The position numbers and the translations under genes are program-made. This document shows positions 34,963 to 42,099 of a stretch of DNA of 64,000 nucleotides, piece by piece; the first letter of the stretch is position 1; the number at the start of each line of letters is the position of its first letter. The stretch is taken from positions 1 through 64,000 of the IMG/VR virus record IMGVR_UViG_3300020469_000041. One strand, written 5' to 3'. Origin of the DNA: a virus. The notes below the pieces were generated by a model. That model had not been told where the DNA came from. It did no database searches and saw only the letters and a list, made by a program, of their open reading frames with translations.

Positions 34963-36116
34963 ATTACCCTAAGTAGTATACAATCAACATTGATTCTACC
35001 ATTTGGAACACTTACTTTTGTAGTAATAGTATCCCATACTTGTTTGTCGATTTGTTTAATTGTTTTACTTAAGATCAATGGAAGTATATCTTCTGGTTTA
35101 CGCAAGGTAGTCGTCCTACTTTGAGTTTCACAGATATTCTTTATGGTAGTACCACTTACCTCAAATCCTTTTGTTGAATTTGTTATAAACTGAGAAAGCT
35201 TTCTTGTCTTAGTGTTATACACATATAACATTTCTTTTCCTGGAATCATAACAGGATTAATAGACATTAATTTAGCATCAATGTCTTCAACCTTATATTT
35301 AAGGTTTTTGATTTGCACGTCAGAAGCTTTCGGCTTTTTGATCCTTGGAATTTTAGCTGCTTTGGTTGCAACTTTTAGTTTATCTAAATCTGCAAAGATA
35401 TTTTCCATAAGCTTGATCATTTTGCTTAGATCAGTTCTTTTAATATGTGAATAACTTTCAACAGCTTGATCACATGTTTTATCATATGCGTCTTTTACCG
35501 GTTGATATTCTTGCATTACAAGATCTTTAAACATATTAAGAGTACTACCCTTAAGTTGATATTGCTTAAATAGCTTATAAGCATCAAACTTATTATTGAA
35601 TTCTCCATCCATCCAACCGTCAACAATAAAGTCCCAATCTTCCCACACAGTTTCTATTAACTTTGCTCTTTGTCTTTCTTGGATAGATAATGGTGCAGGT
35701 TTAGAAGCTTCGCTATCTTCAAGGTCTTCAACTGTAATCAAAGCTTTTTGATATATACCTTCAAGGATGTTACCCCATCTCTTTAATTCCGGCTTAGTAT
35801 ACTCATAACCTCTTGTAAAGATCTTGGCAACTTTACCTAGTTCCATCGTAAGTTCCCAATCTTTAAGTTTTTTAAGAGTCTTAATTTTTTCTTTATCATA
35901 ACCATATTGATCAGTGGCCAAAGATAAAACCGCTTGAGTATAGTCTTTTGGCTTTAAGTAATAGTTATACCATGTTGCAGCTCCAGCCCATAAGTTACTG
36001 CGCTGTGGGTTATCAATTGTTTCTCCTTTTTGAAAAACTGGTTCAAACCCCATATGAGATTGATCAATACTTGTTCGATTCTTTCTCATTTTATTTCTTG
36101 CTTTATTCTCAGCCAT
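34959..36116 (-). CDS. Conserved hypothetical protein at the dsbA position
   Basis: 385 residues, basic N-terminus (K-A-R-N-K-M-R-K-N-R), helical centre with W-E-D-W-D-F-I-V-D-G-W near residue 160, K-I-P-R-I-K-K-P-K basic linker near 258, and a beta C-terminal part (M-L-Y-V-Y-N-T-K-T-R-K-L). T4 has the DNA-binding protein DsbA just upstream of gp33. This gene is there, but is far longer and not recognisably related. A nucleic-acid role is a guess from charge and neighbours. Confidence 0.8.
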   Translation of the reverse strand: MAENKARNKMRKNRTSIDQSHMGFEPVFQKGETIDNPQRSNLWAGAATWYNYYLKPKDYTQAVLSLATDQYGYDKEKIKTLKKLKDWELTMELGKVAKIFTRGYEYTKPELKRWGNILEGIYQKALITVEDLEDSEASKPAPLSIQERQRAKLIETVWEDWDFIVDGWMDGEFNNKFDAYKLFKQYQLKGSTLNMFKDLVMQEYQPVKDAYDKTCDQAVESYSHIKRTDLSKMIKLMENIFADLDKLKVATKAAKIPRIKKPKASDVQIKNLKYKVEDIDAKLMSINPVMIPGKEMLYVYNTKTRKLSQFITNSTKGFEVSGTTIKNICETQSRTTTLRKPEDILPLILSKTIKQIDKQVWDTITTKVSVPNGRINVDCILLRVI

Positions 36117-36125
36117 ATTAAACTC

Positions 36126-36353
36126 CTAATCTCTATGATAATTTTTGATACCTAGTACATAGTTTTCAGCTGCACTATCTGCATATATTTCATTATGTCC
36201 ATTGTACCATTCGATACCTAACGACTCACCGTCGATATACATACGTATACCATAGTGAGGATAATCTCCAAATGATCTTAATGTTTCAGCCTTGCGATTC
36301 TTAAATTCTCCAGAACCATGATATTCGCTAAGTAACATATATTTATTTGACAT
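36126..36353 (-). CDS. Hypothetical protein, 75 residues
   Basis: Beta-like sequence with Y-G-I-R-M-Y-I-D-G-E-S-L-G-I-E-W-Y-N-G-H-N-E-I-Y-A-D in the middle. First 11 bases overlap the preceding membrane-protein gene. Part of an early cluster of small genes. No family recognised. Confidence 0.65.
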   Translation of the reverse strand: MSNKYMLLSEYHGSGEFKNRKAETLRSFGDYPHYGIRMYIDGESLGIEWYNGHNEIYADSAAENYVLGIKNYHRD

Positions 36354-36549
36354 TATTTTCTTCCTTAACTTCTTGGTTAAATTTTTTTCTAGCTAATTGT
36401 TTTATTTCTAATCTAGACATTTTTGGATTTTTCTTTTTCAGGTCTTTACTAATATGAAATAGTTTCTCAGAATCTTCTAGTAAGAGATACGCTCCTGATA
36501 TTAGTACCATAAAAAAACCAAGAGCAAATATTCCTAACAACATATCCAT
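36343..36549 (-). CDS. Small membrane protein, 68 residues
   Basis: One N-terminal hydrophobic segment (about residues 3-24) followed by a strongly charged, lysine-rich cytoplasmic tail (30-68). It is the type of small membrane-anchored early protein often seen in phage accessory clusters. GGGAAAT precedes the start. Function unknown. Confidence 0.7.
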   Translation of the reverse strand: MDMLLGIFALGFFMVLISGAYLLLEDSEKLFHISKDLKKKNPKMSRLEIKQLARKKFNQEVKEENNVK

Positions 36550-36550
36550 A

Positions 36551-36856
36551 CTATTTCCCTATATGTTCTACATCTTTTCGTGGGATAACTTGATATGCAC
36601 CTTTATTATAAGCAGGTGCAACTGTAAAATTCTTAGAAGCTTCAGCTTTCCAAGAGTTATCAACAGGTGTTTCACGACAAGAGACACCCGTATAAGAAGG
36701 ATACTTTTCATTGAATTCATCAATTCGTTGCTGAGCATAAGTTTTTCGAACTTCCATCGGCTTAAATTCTTGTTTGATTTTACGTCTTGGAGTAAGAGCT
36801 TTTGTTTTGCGTTTACGGCCGTAGTGATCGTAACGTATCGATCCTATGTAGTTCAT
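36551..36856 (-). CDS. Hypothetical basic protein, 101 residues
   Basis: N-terminal half rich in Lys/Arg (K-R-K-T-K-A-L-T-P-R-R-K-I-K at about 15-28), then V-R-K-T-Y-A-Q-Q-R-I-D-E-F-N-E-K-Y-P. Overlaps the upstream gene by ATGA, so coexpressed. A nucleic-acid-binding role is possible. No family recognised. Confidence 0.7.
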   Translation of the reverse strand: MNYIGSIRYDHYGRKRKTKALTPRRKIKQEFKPMEVRKTYAQQRIDEFNEKYPSYTGVSCRETPVDNSWKAEASKNFTVAPAYNKGAYQVIPRKDVEHIGK

Positions 36857-37071
36857 ATATTACCTGGAGCCTCTATGAGTAATAACGCCATATCCTTAGA
36901 TTCTTCTATTACTTCGAATTTGCCATTATGATGTTCTCTCGTAACTAATCCTGAGTTATAAGCTTTTTCAATATAGCTGTTTTGACCTAGAATATATACA
37001 ATTTCTCCAGCCCATTTTTCGACTGCCATTTTACGCTTTTGATATTCTACTTGATCAGTGTATTGTGTCAT
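36853..37071 (-). CDS. Hypothetical protein, 72 residues
   Basis: Start taken at M-T-Q-Y-T-D-Q (37071) because TAGGAG lies 7-10 nt upstream. An in-frame ATG 7 codons earlier would place that ribosome site inside the gene. Contains E-K-W-A-G-E-I-V-Y-I-L-G-Q. Function unknown. Confidence 0.65.
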   Translation of the reverse strand: MTQYTDQVEYQKRKMAVEKWAGEIVYILGQNSYIEKAYNSGLVTREHHNGKFEVIEESKDMALLLIEAPGNI

Positions 37072-37213
37072 CTGAACTCCTACCATTTTCAACCAACTCC
37101 ATGTATTGTTTAAGTTTTAAATCCCAGATTAATTTAAACTCTGGGTTTTTAGCTTTGTCTCTAGCATTTCTTAGTGCGATTACTCTACGCAAAATCCTAG
37201 TAGTCCCAATCAT
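37055..37213 (-). CDS. Small basic protein, 52 residues
   Basis: Reads M-I-G-T-T-R-I-L-R-R-V-I-A-L-R-N-A-R-D-K-A-K-N-P-E-F and then K-L-I-W-D-L-K-L-K-Q-Y-M. The ATG overlaps the end of the upstream 90-residue gene and has GAAGG 6 nt before it. The 3' end overlaps the next gene by 17 nt. It exactly fills an otherwise empty gap. Confidence 0.55.
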   Translation of the reverse strand: MIGTTRILRRVIALRNARDKAKNPEFKLIWDLKLKQYMELVENGRSSDDTIH

Positions 37214-37469
37214 TTTTGCCTTCATTGTAAGCATCCATAAGTGAAGAACCCGCGATATAATCTTGAGTTTCTTTATCAGTATAATACATGTTTTCTTCTT
37301 TAAAGCACTCTAAACTTCCTGGTGCTTGGTGACCTGCCTTTTTGACAGTGGCTGTAAGCTTGTTGTAATAGTTTTTTGGCTTTGAATAAACCCTCTTAAC
37401 AGCACTTTTAAATTCTTTTTCAGCTCGAGCTTTTTCTGCTGCGGCCTTGATCATTTGCATTCTATCCAT
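37197..37469 (-). CDS. Hypothetical basic protein, 90 residues
   Basis: Start chosen at M-D-R-M-Q (37469), 6 nt after GAGGA. The ATG two codons earlier abuts the ribosome site. Lys/Ala-rich helical N-terminus, then Y-Y-T-D-K-E-T-Q-D-Y-I-A-G-S-S. First gene of an early unit with a consensus promoter. Function unknown. Confidence 0.7.
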   Translation of the reverse strand: MDRMQMIKAAAEKARAEKEFKSAVKRVYSKPKNYYNKLTATVKKAGHQAPGSLECFKEENMYYTDKETQDYIAGSSLMDAYNEGKNDWDY

Positions 37470-37494
37470 ATACATTCCTCACTAAATAATATAT

Positions 37495-37523
37495 ATTATA
37501 ACATACTTTAAACAAAAAGTAAA
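37495..37523 (-). promoter_or_regulatory. Early-type promoter
   Basis: TTTACT (37518-37523), 17 nt, TGTTATAAT (TATAAT 37495-37500). Drives the 37469-to-36126 small-gene unit, possibly continuing to gp33/gp59. Confidence 0.8.
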
Positions 37524-37541
37524 GGTTTTTTTTCAATTATT

Positions 37542-37787
37542 TTAAACTTCTTCAATAGTAATTCGATATTGCTTACCGTTTACATCTTTACACAAAATAG
37601 TTTTTCGTGTAGACTGCATCCAACCGGTTTTATGAAGATCCATTTTTACATTGTCAACATGACTAATTAAACCATGAGTATTTTCAGAATCTGATTGTAA
37701 TCCTGGCTTAATAATTGTGTGAGCAATATAGTCGCAATATGCCATACTTACTCTAGGCGTATTCATTTTAGTAAAATCCTGTATCAT
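37542..37787 (-). CDS. Hypothetical protein, 81 residues
   Basis: Start M-I-Q-D-F-T-K at 37787, 8 nt after GGGAGG and overlapping the upstream stop (ATGA). Contains Y-C-D-Y-I-A-H-T-I and a C-terminal beta pair C-K-D-V-N-G-K-Q-Y-R-I-T. Function unknown. Confidence 0.7.
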   Translation of the reverse strand: MIQDFTKMNTPRVSMAYCDYIAHTIIKPGLQSDSENTHGLISHVDNVKMDLHKTGWMQSTRKTILCKDVNGKQYRITIEEV

Positions 37788-37993
37788 ACTACTGCCTCCC
37801 CGAACATGGATTTCCAACAAGTTGGAGTACAACCTGAGATCAAAAACTCTCTTTGATCCACAGTTGCCTCTGGAAGAAGATCTTGAATAAGACCATCTCC
37901 ACGCAGGTACGACATGTACTGATCTTCAGTACATGCAATGTCCATTCCGTTTTGCTCGCCCGTTACGGGACTTGTTTTAATTACAGTTACCAT
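37784..37993 (-). CDS. Conserved small hypothetical protein (69 residues)
   Basis: Start at M-V-T-V-I-K-T-S-P-V-T-G (37993), with AGGAGA 9 nt upstream. A start 11 codons earlier is possible but has no ribosome site. The pattern T-S-P-V-T-G-E...G-L-I-Q-D-L-L-P...D-Q-R-E-F-L-I-S-G-C-T-P is one I have seen in small phage and bacterial proteins of unknown function. Confidence 0.7.
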   Translation of the reverse strand: MVTVIKTSPVTGEQNGMDIACTEDQYMSYLRGDGLIQDLLPEATVDQREFLISGCTPTCWKSMFGEAVV

Positions 37994-38027
37994 CGCGTCA
38001 TATTCTCCTGTGTATCCGCCGCACATA

Positions 38028-38249
38028 TTATTTTACCCATACTTTATTGTATTTGGAAGGAAGATCATCACAAGAGTAATCATCACCATTTGCATAATTT
38101 ACAACACCTACGCATTCATTAGTAGTATTAGACCAATAAACATCTGGCATATCTAATGCGCTTTCTACAGCATTGACTGCCACTCCAAAAATACCACCAG
38201 CCAATGCACCAATTACTACAGCTTTTACTTTATCTTTATTACTCAACAT
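38028..38249 (-). CDS. Small membrane-anchored protein, 73 residues
   Basis: Hydrophobic segment at about residues 9-27 (A-V-V-I-G-A-L-A-G-G-I-F-G-V-A-V) then a likely periplasmic tail with two cysteines (C46, C59) and Y-S-C-D-D-L-P-S-K-Y-N-K-V-W-V. The two cysteines could form a disulfide outside the cytoplasm. Function unknown. Confidence 0.7.
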   Translation of the reverse strand: MLSNKDKVKAVVIGALAGGIFGVAVNAVESALDMPDVYWSNTTNECVGVVNYANGDDYSCDDLPSKYNKVWVK

Positions 38250-38524
38250 TACGCCGCCTCAATAATAGTTAGTGGACAATTCCAAAGATGACCATCAATT
38301 CTTACAACCGCTTTAGTTCGATTAATTTTAGTAACCTCACCAAATTGAACACCATTTCTAGATCCGTTAACTTTTACTTTAGAACCAACTGAAAGAGTAG
38401 ATTTAACGGATCGAGCTTTCAAAGATCTTAGCTGCTTTTGCTTAGCATTTATCAAAGTAATAGCTTGATTCATTTCTTCAGTAGATGAAATGCTGTTGAT
38501 TGCGTTTATTAGAGATTTTTTCAT
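38249..38524 (-). CDS. KOW/SH3-like small protein, 91 residues
   Basis: N-terminal helix pair (1-40), then a small beta barrel: L-S-V-G-S-K-V-K-V-N-G-S-R-N-G-V-Q-F-G-E-V-T-K-I-N, followed by A-V-V-R-I-D-G. This is the KOW/Tudor-type pattern of nucleic-acid or protein-binding SH3 barrels. First gene behind an early promoter at 38561. Precise role unknown. Confidence 0.75.
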   Translation of the reverse strand: MKKSLINAINSISSTEEMNQAITLINAKQKQLRSLKARSVKSTLSVGSKVKVNGSRNGVQFGEVTKINRTKAVVRIDGHLWNCPLTIIEAA

Positions 38525-38560
38525 AAAGTTTTTCCTTTCCTTATCATTTAATATAGGTAT

Positions 38561-38589
38561 ATTCTATCATAGTTTTAAGCAAATGTAAA
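38561..38589 (-). promoter_or_regulatory. Early-type promoter
   Basis: TTTACA (38584-38589), 17 nt, TGATAGAAT (TAGAAT 38561-38566), about 37 nt before the KOW-like gene. Confidence 0.78.
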
Positions 38590-38644
38590 CAGTTTTTTTC
38601 ATTTATTTTACACTTTGTGTGACCAAAATTCAATATTGGGTACT

Positions 38645-39058
38645 CTAAAAACATTTGTCATATAGTTTTTTTTCAAGCTCGTATGCTTCTTGCTCCCATG
38701 GCGCTGTTTTGTATTGATTATCACTACACTCTTGACCTTTCCATTCAAGTGAATATCCATTAAGTTCACCACGAAGATATTGTTTAGCATGTACCATTTC
38801 ATGAGCAAGAGTTTGCATCATCATTTCGTATGGGATTTTTTCTCCATCAGACTTTCTAGCTATCTGTATCGTGACATAACCTTCTTTTGTATCACCCCAA
38901 CATAAACCCTGTGATTCATCATCTAATACTGTTTGAAATTTAACAAATATAACTTTAGACCACATACGATCAATTTTTAATTCTTTTGAAAGTTTTTGGA
39001 CATAAGCCATTACTTTCTTCTTATGCTTAATTTGTCCTTTAAGAACAAATATGTTCAA
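38645..39058 (-). CDS. SprT-like zinc metallopeptidase
   Basis: 137 residues with TTG start at 39058, which overlaps the upstream TGA (TTGA) and has GGAG 8 nt before it. An ATG 13 codons earlier would run through the upstream gene. The zinc motif H-E-M-V-H sits at about residues 99-103 (A-H-E-M-V-H-A-K-Q-Y), with G-Y-S-L-E-W-K-G downstream. SprT/Spartan-type enzymes cleave proteins on DNA. The phage substrate is unknown. Confidence 0.85.
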   Translation of the reverse strand: MNIFVLKGQIKHKKKVMAYVQKLSKELKIDRMWSKVIFVKFQTVLDDESQGLCWGDTKEGYVTIQIARKSDGEKIPYEMMMQTLAHEMVHAKQYLRGELNGYSLEWKGQECSDNQYKTAPWEQEAYELEKKLYDKCF

Positions 39059-39243
39059 GCGGCAGCTCCAATAAAGGCATAACGTGGGTTGGCACAAGAA
39101 ATCATACTGACTTCATCAAAACCTAACAGAACAAAACCGTCCATAGGGTCGGTACCTGCTTCAAACATAACCAGGTCGTAACCGGCACGGAACTCTTTAA
39201 CTTCTTTGATGTCTACTGGGATAACGTTCATTGTGATATTCAT
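39055..39243 (-). CDS. Conserved small protein, 62 residues
   Basis: Centre reads G-Y-D-L-V-M-F-E-A-G-T-D-P then D-G-F-V-L-L-G-F-D-E-V-S. First gene of an early unit, overlapping the SprT-like gene. No known domain. Good promoter and compact charged sequence support a real gene. Confidence 0.7.
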   Translation of the reverse strand: MNITMNVIPVDIKEVKEFRAGYDLVMFEAGTDPMDGFVLLGFDEVSMISCANPRYAFIGAAA

Positions 39244-39276
39244 TTTGAGCCTTTCTGTATTAGTTAATATAAGTAT

Positions 39277-39305
39277 ATTCTATCACAGTTTTACACATAT
39301 GTAAA
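39277..39305 (-). promoter_or_regulatory. Early-type promoter
   Basis: TTTACA (39300-39305), 17 nt, TGATAGAAT (TAGAAT 39277-39282), in the gap after the cyclase gene. Marks the border between the late operon and the early small-gene region. Confidence 0.78.
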
Positions 39306-39336
39306 GGTTTATTTTCACTTTTTTTAGATCTTTTTG

Positions 39337-41160
39337 TTATAGCCCATATAACTTTGGTGAATATATGGTTATAAGCTCGTCTTTTCCTTTCACTTTGATA
39401 TTACCTATTTCATCGCATCTATATCCAGGAGGTAGTTGATTCTTAGTGAACGATGATATAATTGTTTTGTATTCTATATACTCATGCCGCGCTGCTGTAG
39501 CCTCAAGTCTAGCGGCAAGATTGACTGCATCTCCAATAACTGAATAGTCAAATCTGGATTCACTACCCATGTTACCAACAATACAATCACCGGTGTTAAC
39601 GCCAGTACCAACATTAATGTCAGGCAAACCCCTGGCAGAATATAACTTTTTAAGTTCATTTGTTTTAGCCTCTATTTCTATCGCTGATTTAACTGCCATT
39701 TCAGCATGATTTTCGCACGGTAATGGCGCGTTCCAAAATGCCATTATACAGTCACCCATATATTTGTCGATGGTTCCACCGTTTGCCAATATGATCTTTG
39801 TCATAGCATCAAGGAATTCATTGACTAATTCTACTAATCCTTCAGGATCATCATTATTTTTATAGTGTTCAGATATAGGAGTAAACCCACATATATCCAT
39901 AAATAAAAATGTCATTTCTTTTCTATCACCACCAAGCTTCAAAAGAGATGGATCATCTTGTAATTTTTGAACCATGTCGGGTGATAAGTATGTACCAAAT
40001 TGTTTTTTGATTTCTTCTTTTAATTTAAATGTTACATAAAATCTATTAAAAGAAGCATGTGCAAATACTAAAACTGAAGCCATAATAGGATATAAAACAT
40101 CTAATAGTATTAATGATTCCATCCAATACCAATAACCTATTGAAAACCAGCCAGCCATTAAACCTATAGATCCAATTGCAGAAAACCATATTGGAGTTTT
40201 ATAAACAATAAGAAGAATTAGTAAACATGAAAGTAAAATAACAAATAGTTCTAATTGATCAGCATACCACGGTCTCTGGATTTGTATACCATTGACAACA
40301 GTTGAAATTAAATGCGCTTGTATATCATGAGGTAACATTGCACCAGTCGGTGTGGCTACGGGATTTATCAGGCCTCCAGCGCTAAGGCCAAGGATAATTA
40401 TTTTATCGTTTGGTATTGGATCTCCAAATGATACTCGCTCATATTCGTTCCAGTAAGCTATTTGAACATTTGAATTTGGTGTTGTATACATAGGAGGAAG
40501 TGATCCCATTCGAACCCACTCGACTCCAGCTTCTTTTATTTTAATTGCTAAATTGGGTTGAAATTCAAATACTCTTAATACTTCTAATGCTACTGATGGA
40601 TGTAAATAATTATTAGCTAATATGACTAATGGTGATTCTCTTACAATACCATCAACTGAAGGAGCAGTTGTAACTGTTCCAACTCCCTGTGCATTTTCTT
40701 TTATAATTGGATTACGTATACCTTTGTACGAGTATAGCCAATCAGAAGAAACTCCTTTACCAAGTTTACCAAATCCAATTGATGGTTTATCGCCTTGTGG
40801 TTGATTGCTTAATAATGCTGATAAAATCACATCTCGATTTAACATTGCTTCAGATAGTGTAGCATCTTGATCAAATCGATCTGGTTCGGTAAATCCCATA
40901 TTAAAAACATATACGTTATTTTCTGGAGAATTGTTTAACCAATCAGCATAAATATTTCTACTAAATGGAAACTGACCATAAAAATTTAAAGCCTTTTCAT
41001 CGATATCGACAATGACTATATTATCAGATTTAATAGGTTCTTGGTAAGATTGAAGAGAATCAAAATAGTTTAAACGAAATTGTTCAACTAGTTTGGGATC
41101 TAAAACTCTAGTTGATAATAATAAAGCTATGGTAAGTAAAACTACTTTCCAATTGTGCAT
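39337..41160 (-). CDS. CHASE2-domain adenylate cyclase
   Basis: 607 residues. An N-terminal membrane helix is followed by an extracytoplasmic CHASE2 sensor (about 25-300: V-I-V-D-I-D-E-K-A-L near 50, D-G-I-V-R at 170), three membrane helices (about 302-370), a short linker and a class III cyclase domain (415-603). Catalytic residues seen: D422 and D470 (metals), K466 (adenine), N547 and R551 (transition state). S540 replaces the Asp/Thr of the second base-selecting site. The full set predicts cAMP synthesis from ATP in the host cytoplasm, controlled by an envelope signal. Last gene of a late operon, 1 nt after a small membrane protein. Confidence 0.92.
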   Translation of the reverse strand: MHNWKVVLLTIALLLSTRVLDPKLVEQFRLNYFDSLQSYQEPIKSDNIVIVDIDEKALNFYGQFPFSRNIYADWLNNSPENNVYVFNMGFTEPDRFDQDATLSEAMLNRDVILSALLSNQPQGDKPSIGFGKLGKGVSSDWLYSYKGIRNPIIKENAQGVGTVTTAPSVDGIVRESPLVILANNYLHPSVALEVLRVFEFQPNLAIKIKEAGVEWVRMGSLPPMYTTPNSNVQIAYWNEYERVSFGDPIPNDKIIILGLSAGGLINPVATPTGAMLPHDIQAHLISTVVNGIQIQRPWYADQLELFVILLSCLLILLIVYKTPIWFSAIGSIGLMAGWFSIGYWYWMESLILLDVLYPIMASVLVFAHASFNRFYVTFKLKEEIKKQFGTYLSPDMVQKLQDDPSLLKLGGDRKEMTFLFMDICGFTPISEHYKNNDDPEGLVELVNEFLDAMTKIILANGGTIDKYMGDCIMAFWNAPLPCENHAEMAVKSAIEIEAKTNELKKLYSARGLPDINVGTGVNTGDCIVGNMGSESRFDYSVIGDAVNLAARLEATAARHEYIEYKTIISSFTKNQLPPGYRCDEIGNIKVKGKDELITIYSPKLYGL

Positions 41161-41161
41161 A

Positions 41162-41329
41162 TCACCAATCCTTTATTATATTTACCATTATTAGTATACC
41201 ACACAATATATTTATTCCTACTATAATTGTTCGAACAACAGCTATAGCATTTTCACTATCAGGATTATACCCGTCTTCTTCATCAAAAGCGCCTAAAGAA
41301 TGCTTCCATATTTGCCAATACTTTTTCAT
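41162..41329 (-). CDS. Small membrane protein, 55 residues (paralogue at 48272)
   Basis: Reads M-K-K-Y-W-Q-I-W-K-H-S-L-G, an acidic stretch, then A-I-A-V-V-R-T-I and a membrane helix (about 33-50). It overlaps the curlin gene by ATGA and ends 1 nt before the cyclase ATG, so the three are translationally linked. It clearly resembles the 59-residue protein at 48272-48451 (W-x-I-W-x-x-S-L-G and A-V-x-R-T-I). Possibly a partner of the cyclase. Function unknown. Confidence 0.8.
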   Translation of the reverse strand: MKKYWQIWKHSLGAFDEEDGYNPDSENAIAVVRTIIVGINILCGILIMVNIIKDW

Positions 41330-42099
41330 TGTTGTGTGACTGCAACATTACATCCACCTATTGTCAAACAATTTTGCATAAGATTGTATGACTGAGTTGG
41401 ACCACCAGTTTGTATTAAATTTAAGTTTGTGGGTGATGTACCATCAAGAGTAACTGTTGCATTGTGTGCTCCATAATGTTGATGAATACTAACTTGATTT
41501 CCATCGTTATTAATCGTTAAATCTAAATCTTTATCACCAGAGCCAGCTTGAGTAAACCATACACTATTATTATCACTATTAATATCAATTTTTAATTCAT
41601 GATTGGGATCAGCTGTACCAGACTTTTGTCCTCCTTTTACCCAATTATTGTCTCCAGTAATATTAATTTCCATTTCATGCCCAGGATCTTCATGTGTATC
41701 TCTGCTACAAGTTGTACTTGTAGAATATATAAATTTACATCCTTGACCTACATCAACGCTGTTTGAATCACCGTCAACATCTATCCAAATTTTATTAATA
41801 TCAGTACTATTAGTATTATTCCATTGTTCTACTACAATTTGATTATAATCACCATCTATTCCTTGATTTTTTTTAAGTACTTGATTGTTATTTCCTTCTT
41901 GTAAAACTGCAGTATCTAGTTGATAACCAGATAATACTGTATCAATCAAATTATAATCGCCCTTTTGCTGATATTCTAATTTAAGATTATCACCAGTTTG
42001 AGTTAAATATATTTCATTATCAGCCCAAACTACTCTAAAACTACCAATTACAACAAAAGCTACTAAAGCTAAAATAGTTGTTAATAAAATTCTTTTCAT
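41326..42099 (-). CDS. Secreted curlin-repeat protein (CsgA/B-like)
   Basis: 257 residues. Signal peptide 1-26 (cut after V-V-W-A). The mature start D-N-E-I-Y-L-T-Q-T-G-D-N matches the other curlin-like protein at 43195. Repeats of the type G-D-x-N-x-V-x-x-x-Q continue: G-D-Y-N at 48 and 83, G-D-S-N at 110, G-D-N-N at 149, S-D-N-N at 175, N-D-G-N at 198. Each can form a strand-turn-strand of an amyloid beta solenoid, as in curli. C121/C131 and C244/C250 could form disulfides. Likely cargo of the CsgG/CsgF pore upstream. Overlaps both neighbours. Confidence 0.82.
   Translation of the reverse strand: MKRILLTTILALVAFVVIGSFRVVWADNEIYLTQTGDNLKLEYQQKGDYNLIDTVLSGYQLDTAVLQEGNNNQVLKKNQGIDGDYNQIVVEQWNNTNSTDINKIWIDVDGDSNSVDVGQGCKFIYSTSTTCSRDTHEDPGHEMEINITGDNNWVKGGQKSGTADPNHELKIDINSDNNSVWFTQAGSGDKDLDLTINNDGNQVSIHQHYGAHNATVTLDGTSPTNLNLIQTGGPTQSYNLMQNCLTIGGCNVAVTQQ

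Noticed and set aside
38608-38808. 66-codon frame overlapping the SprT-like gene 3' end
   Set aside because: Wholly in a different frame of a conserved peptidase gene, with no ribosome site. The Zn-motif frame is clearly the real one.
41209-41216. AATAAATA before the cyclase gene
   Set aside because: One mismatch, and it lies in the coding sequence of the small membrane protein. The genes are tightly coupled, so no separate promoter is needed.
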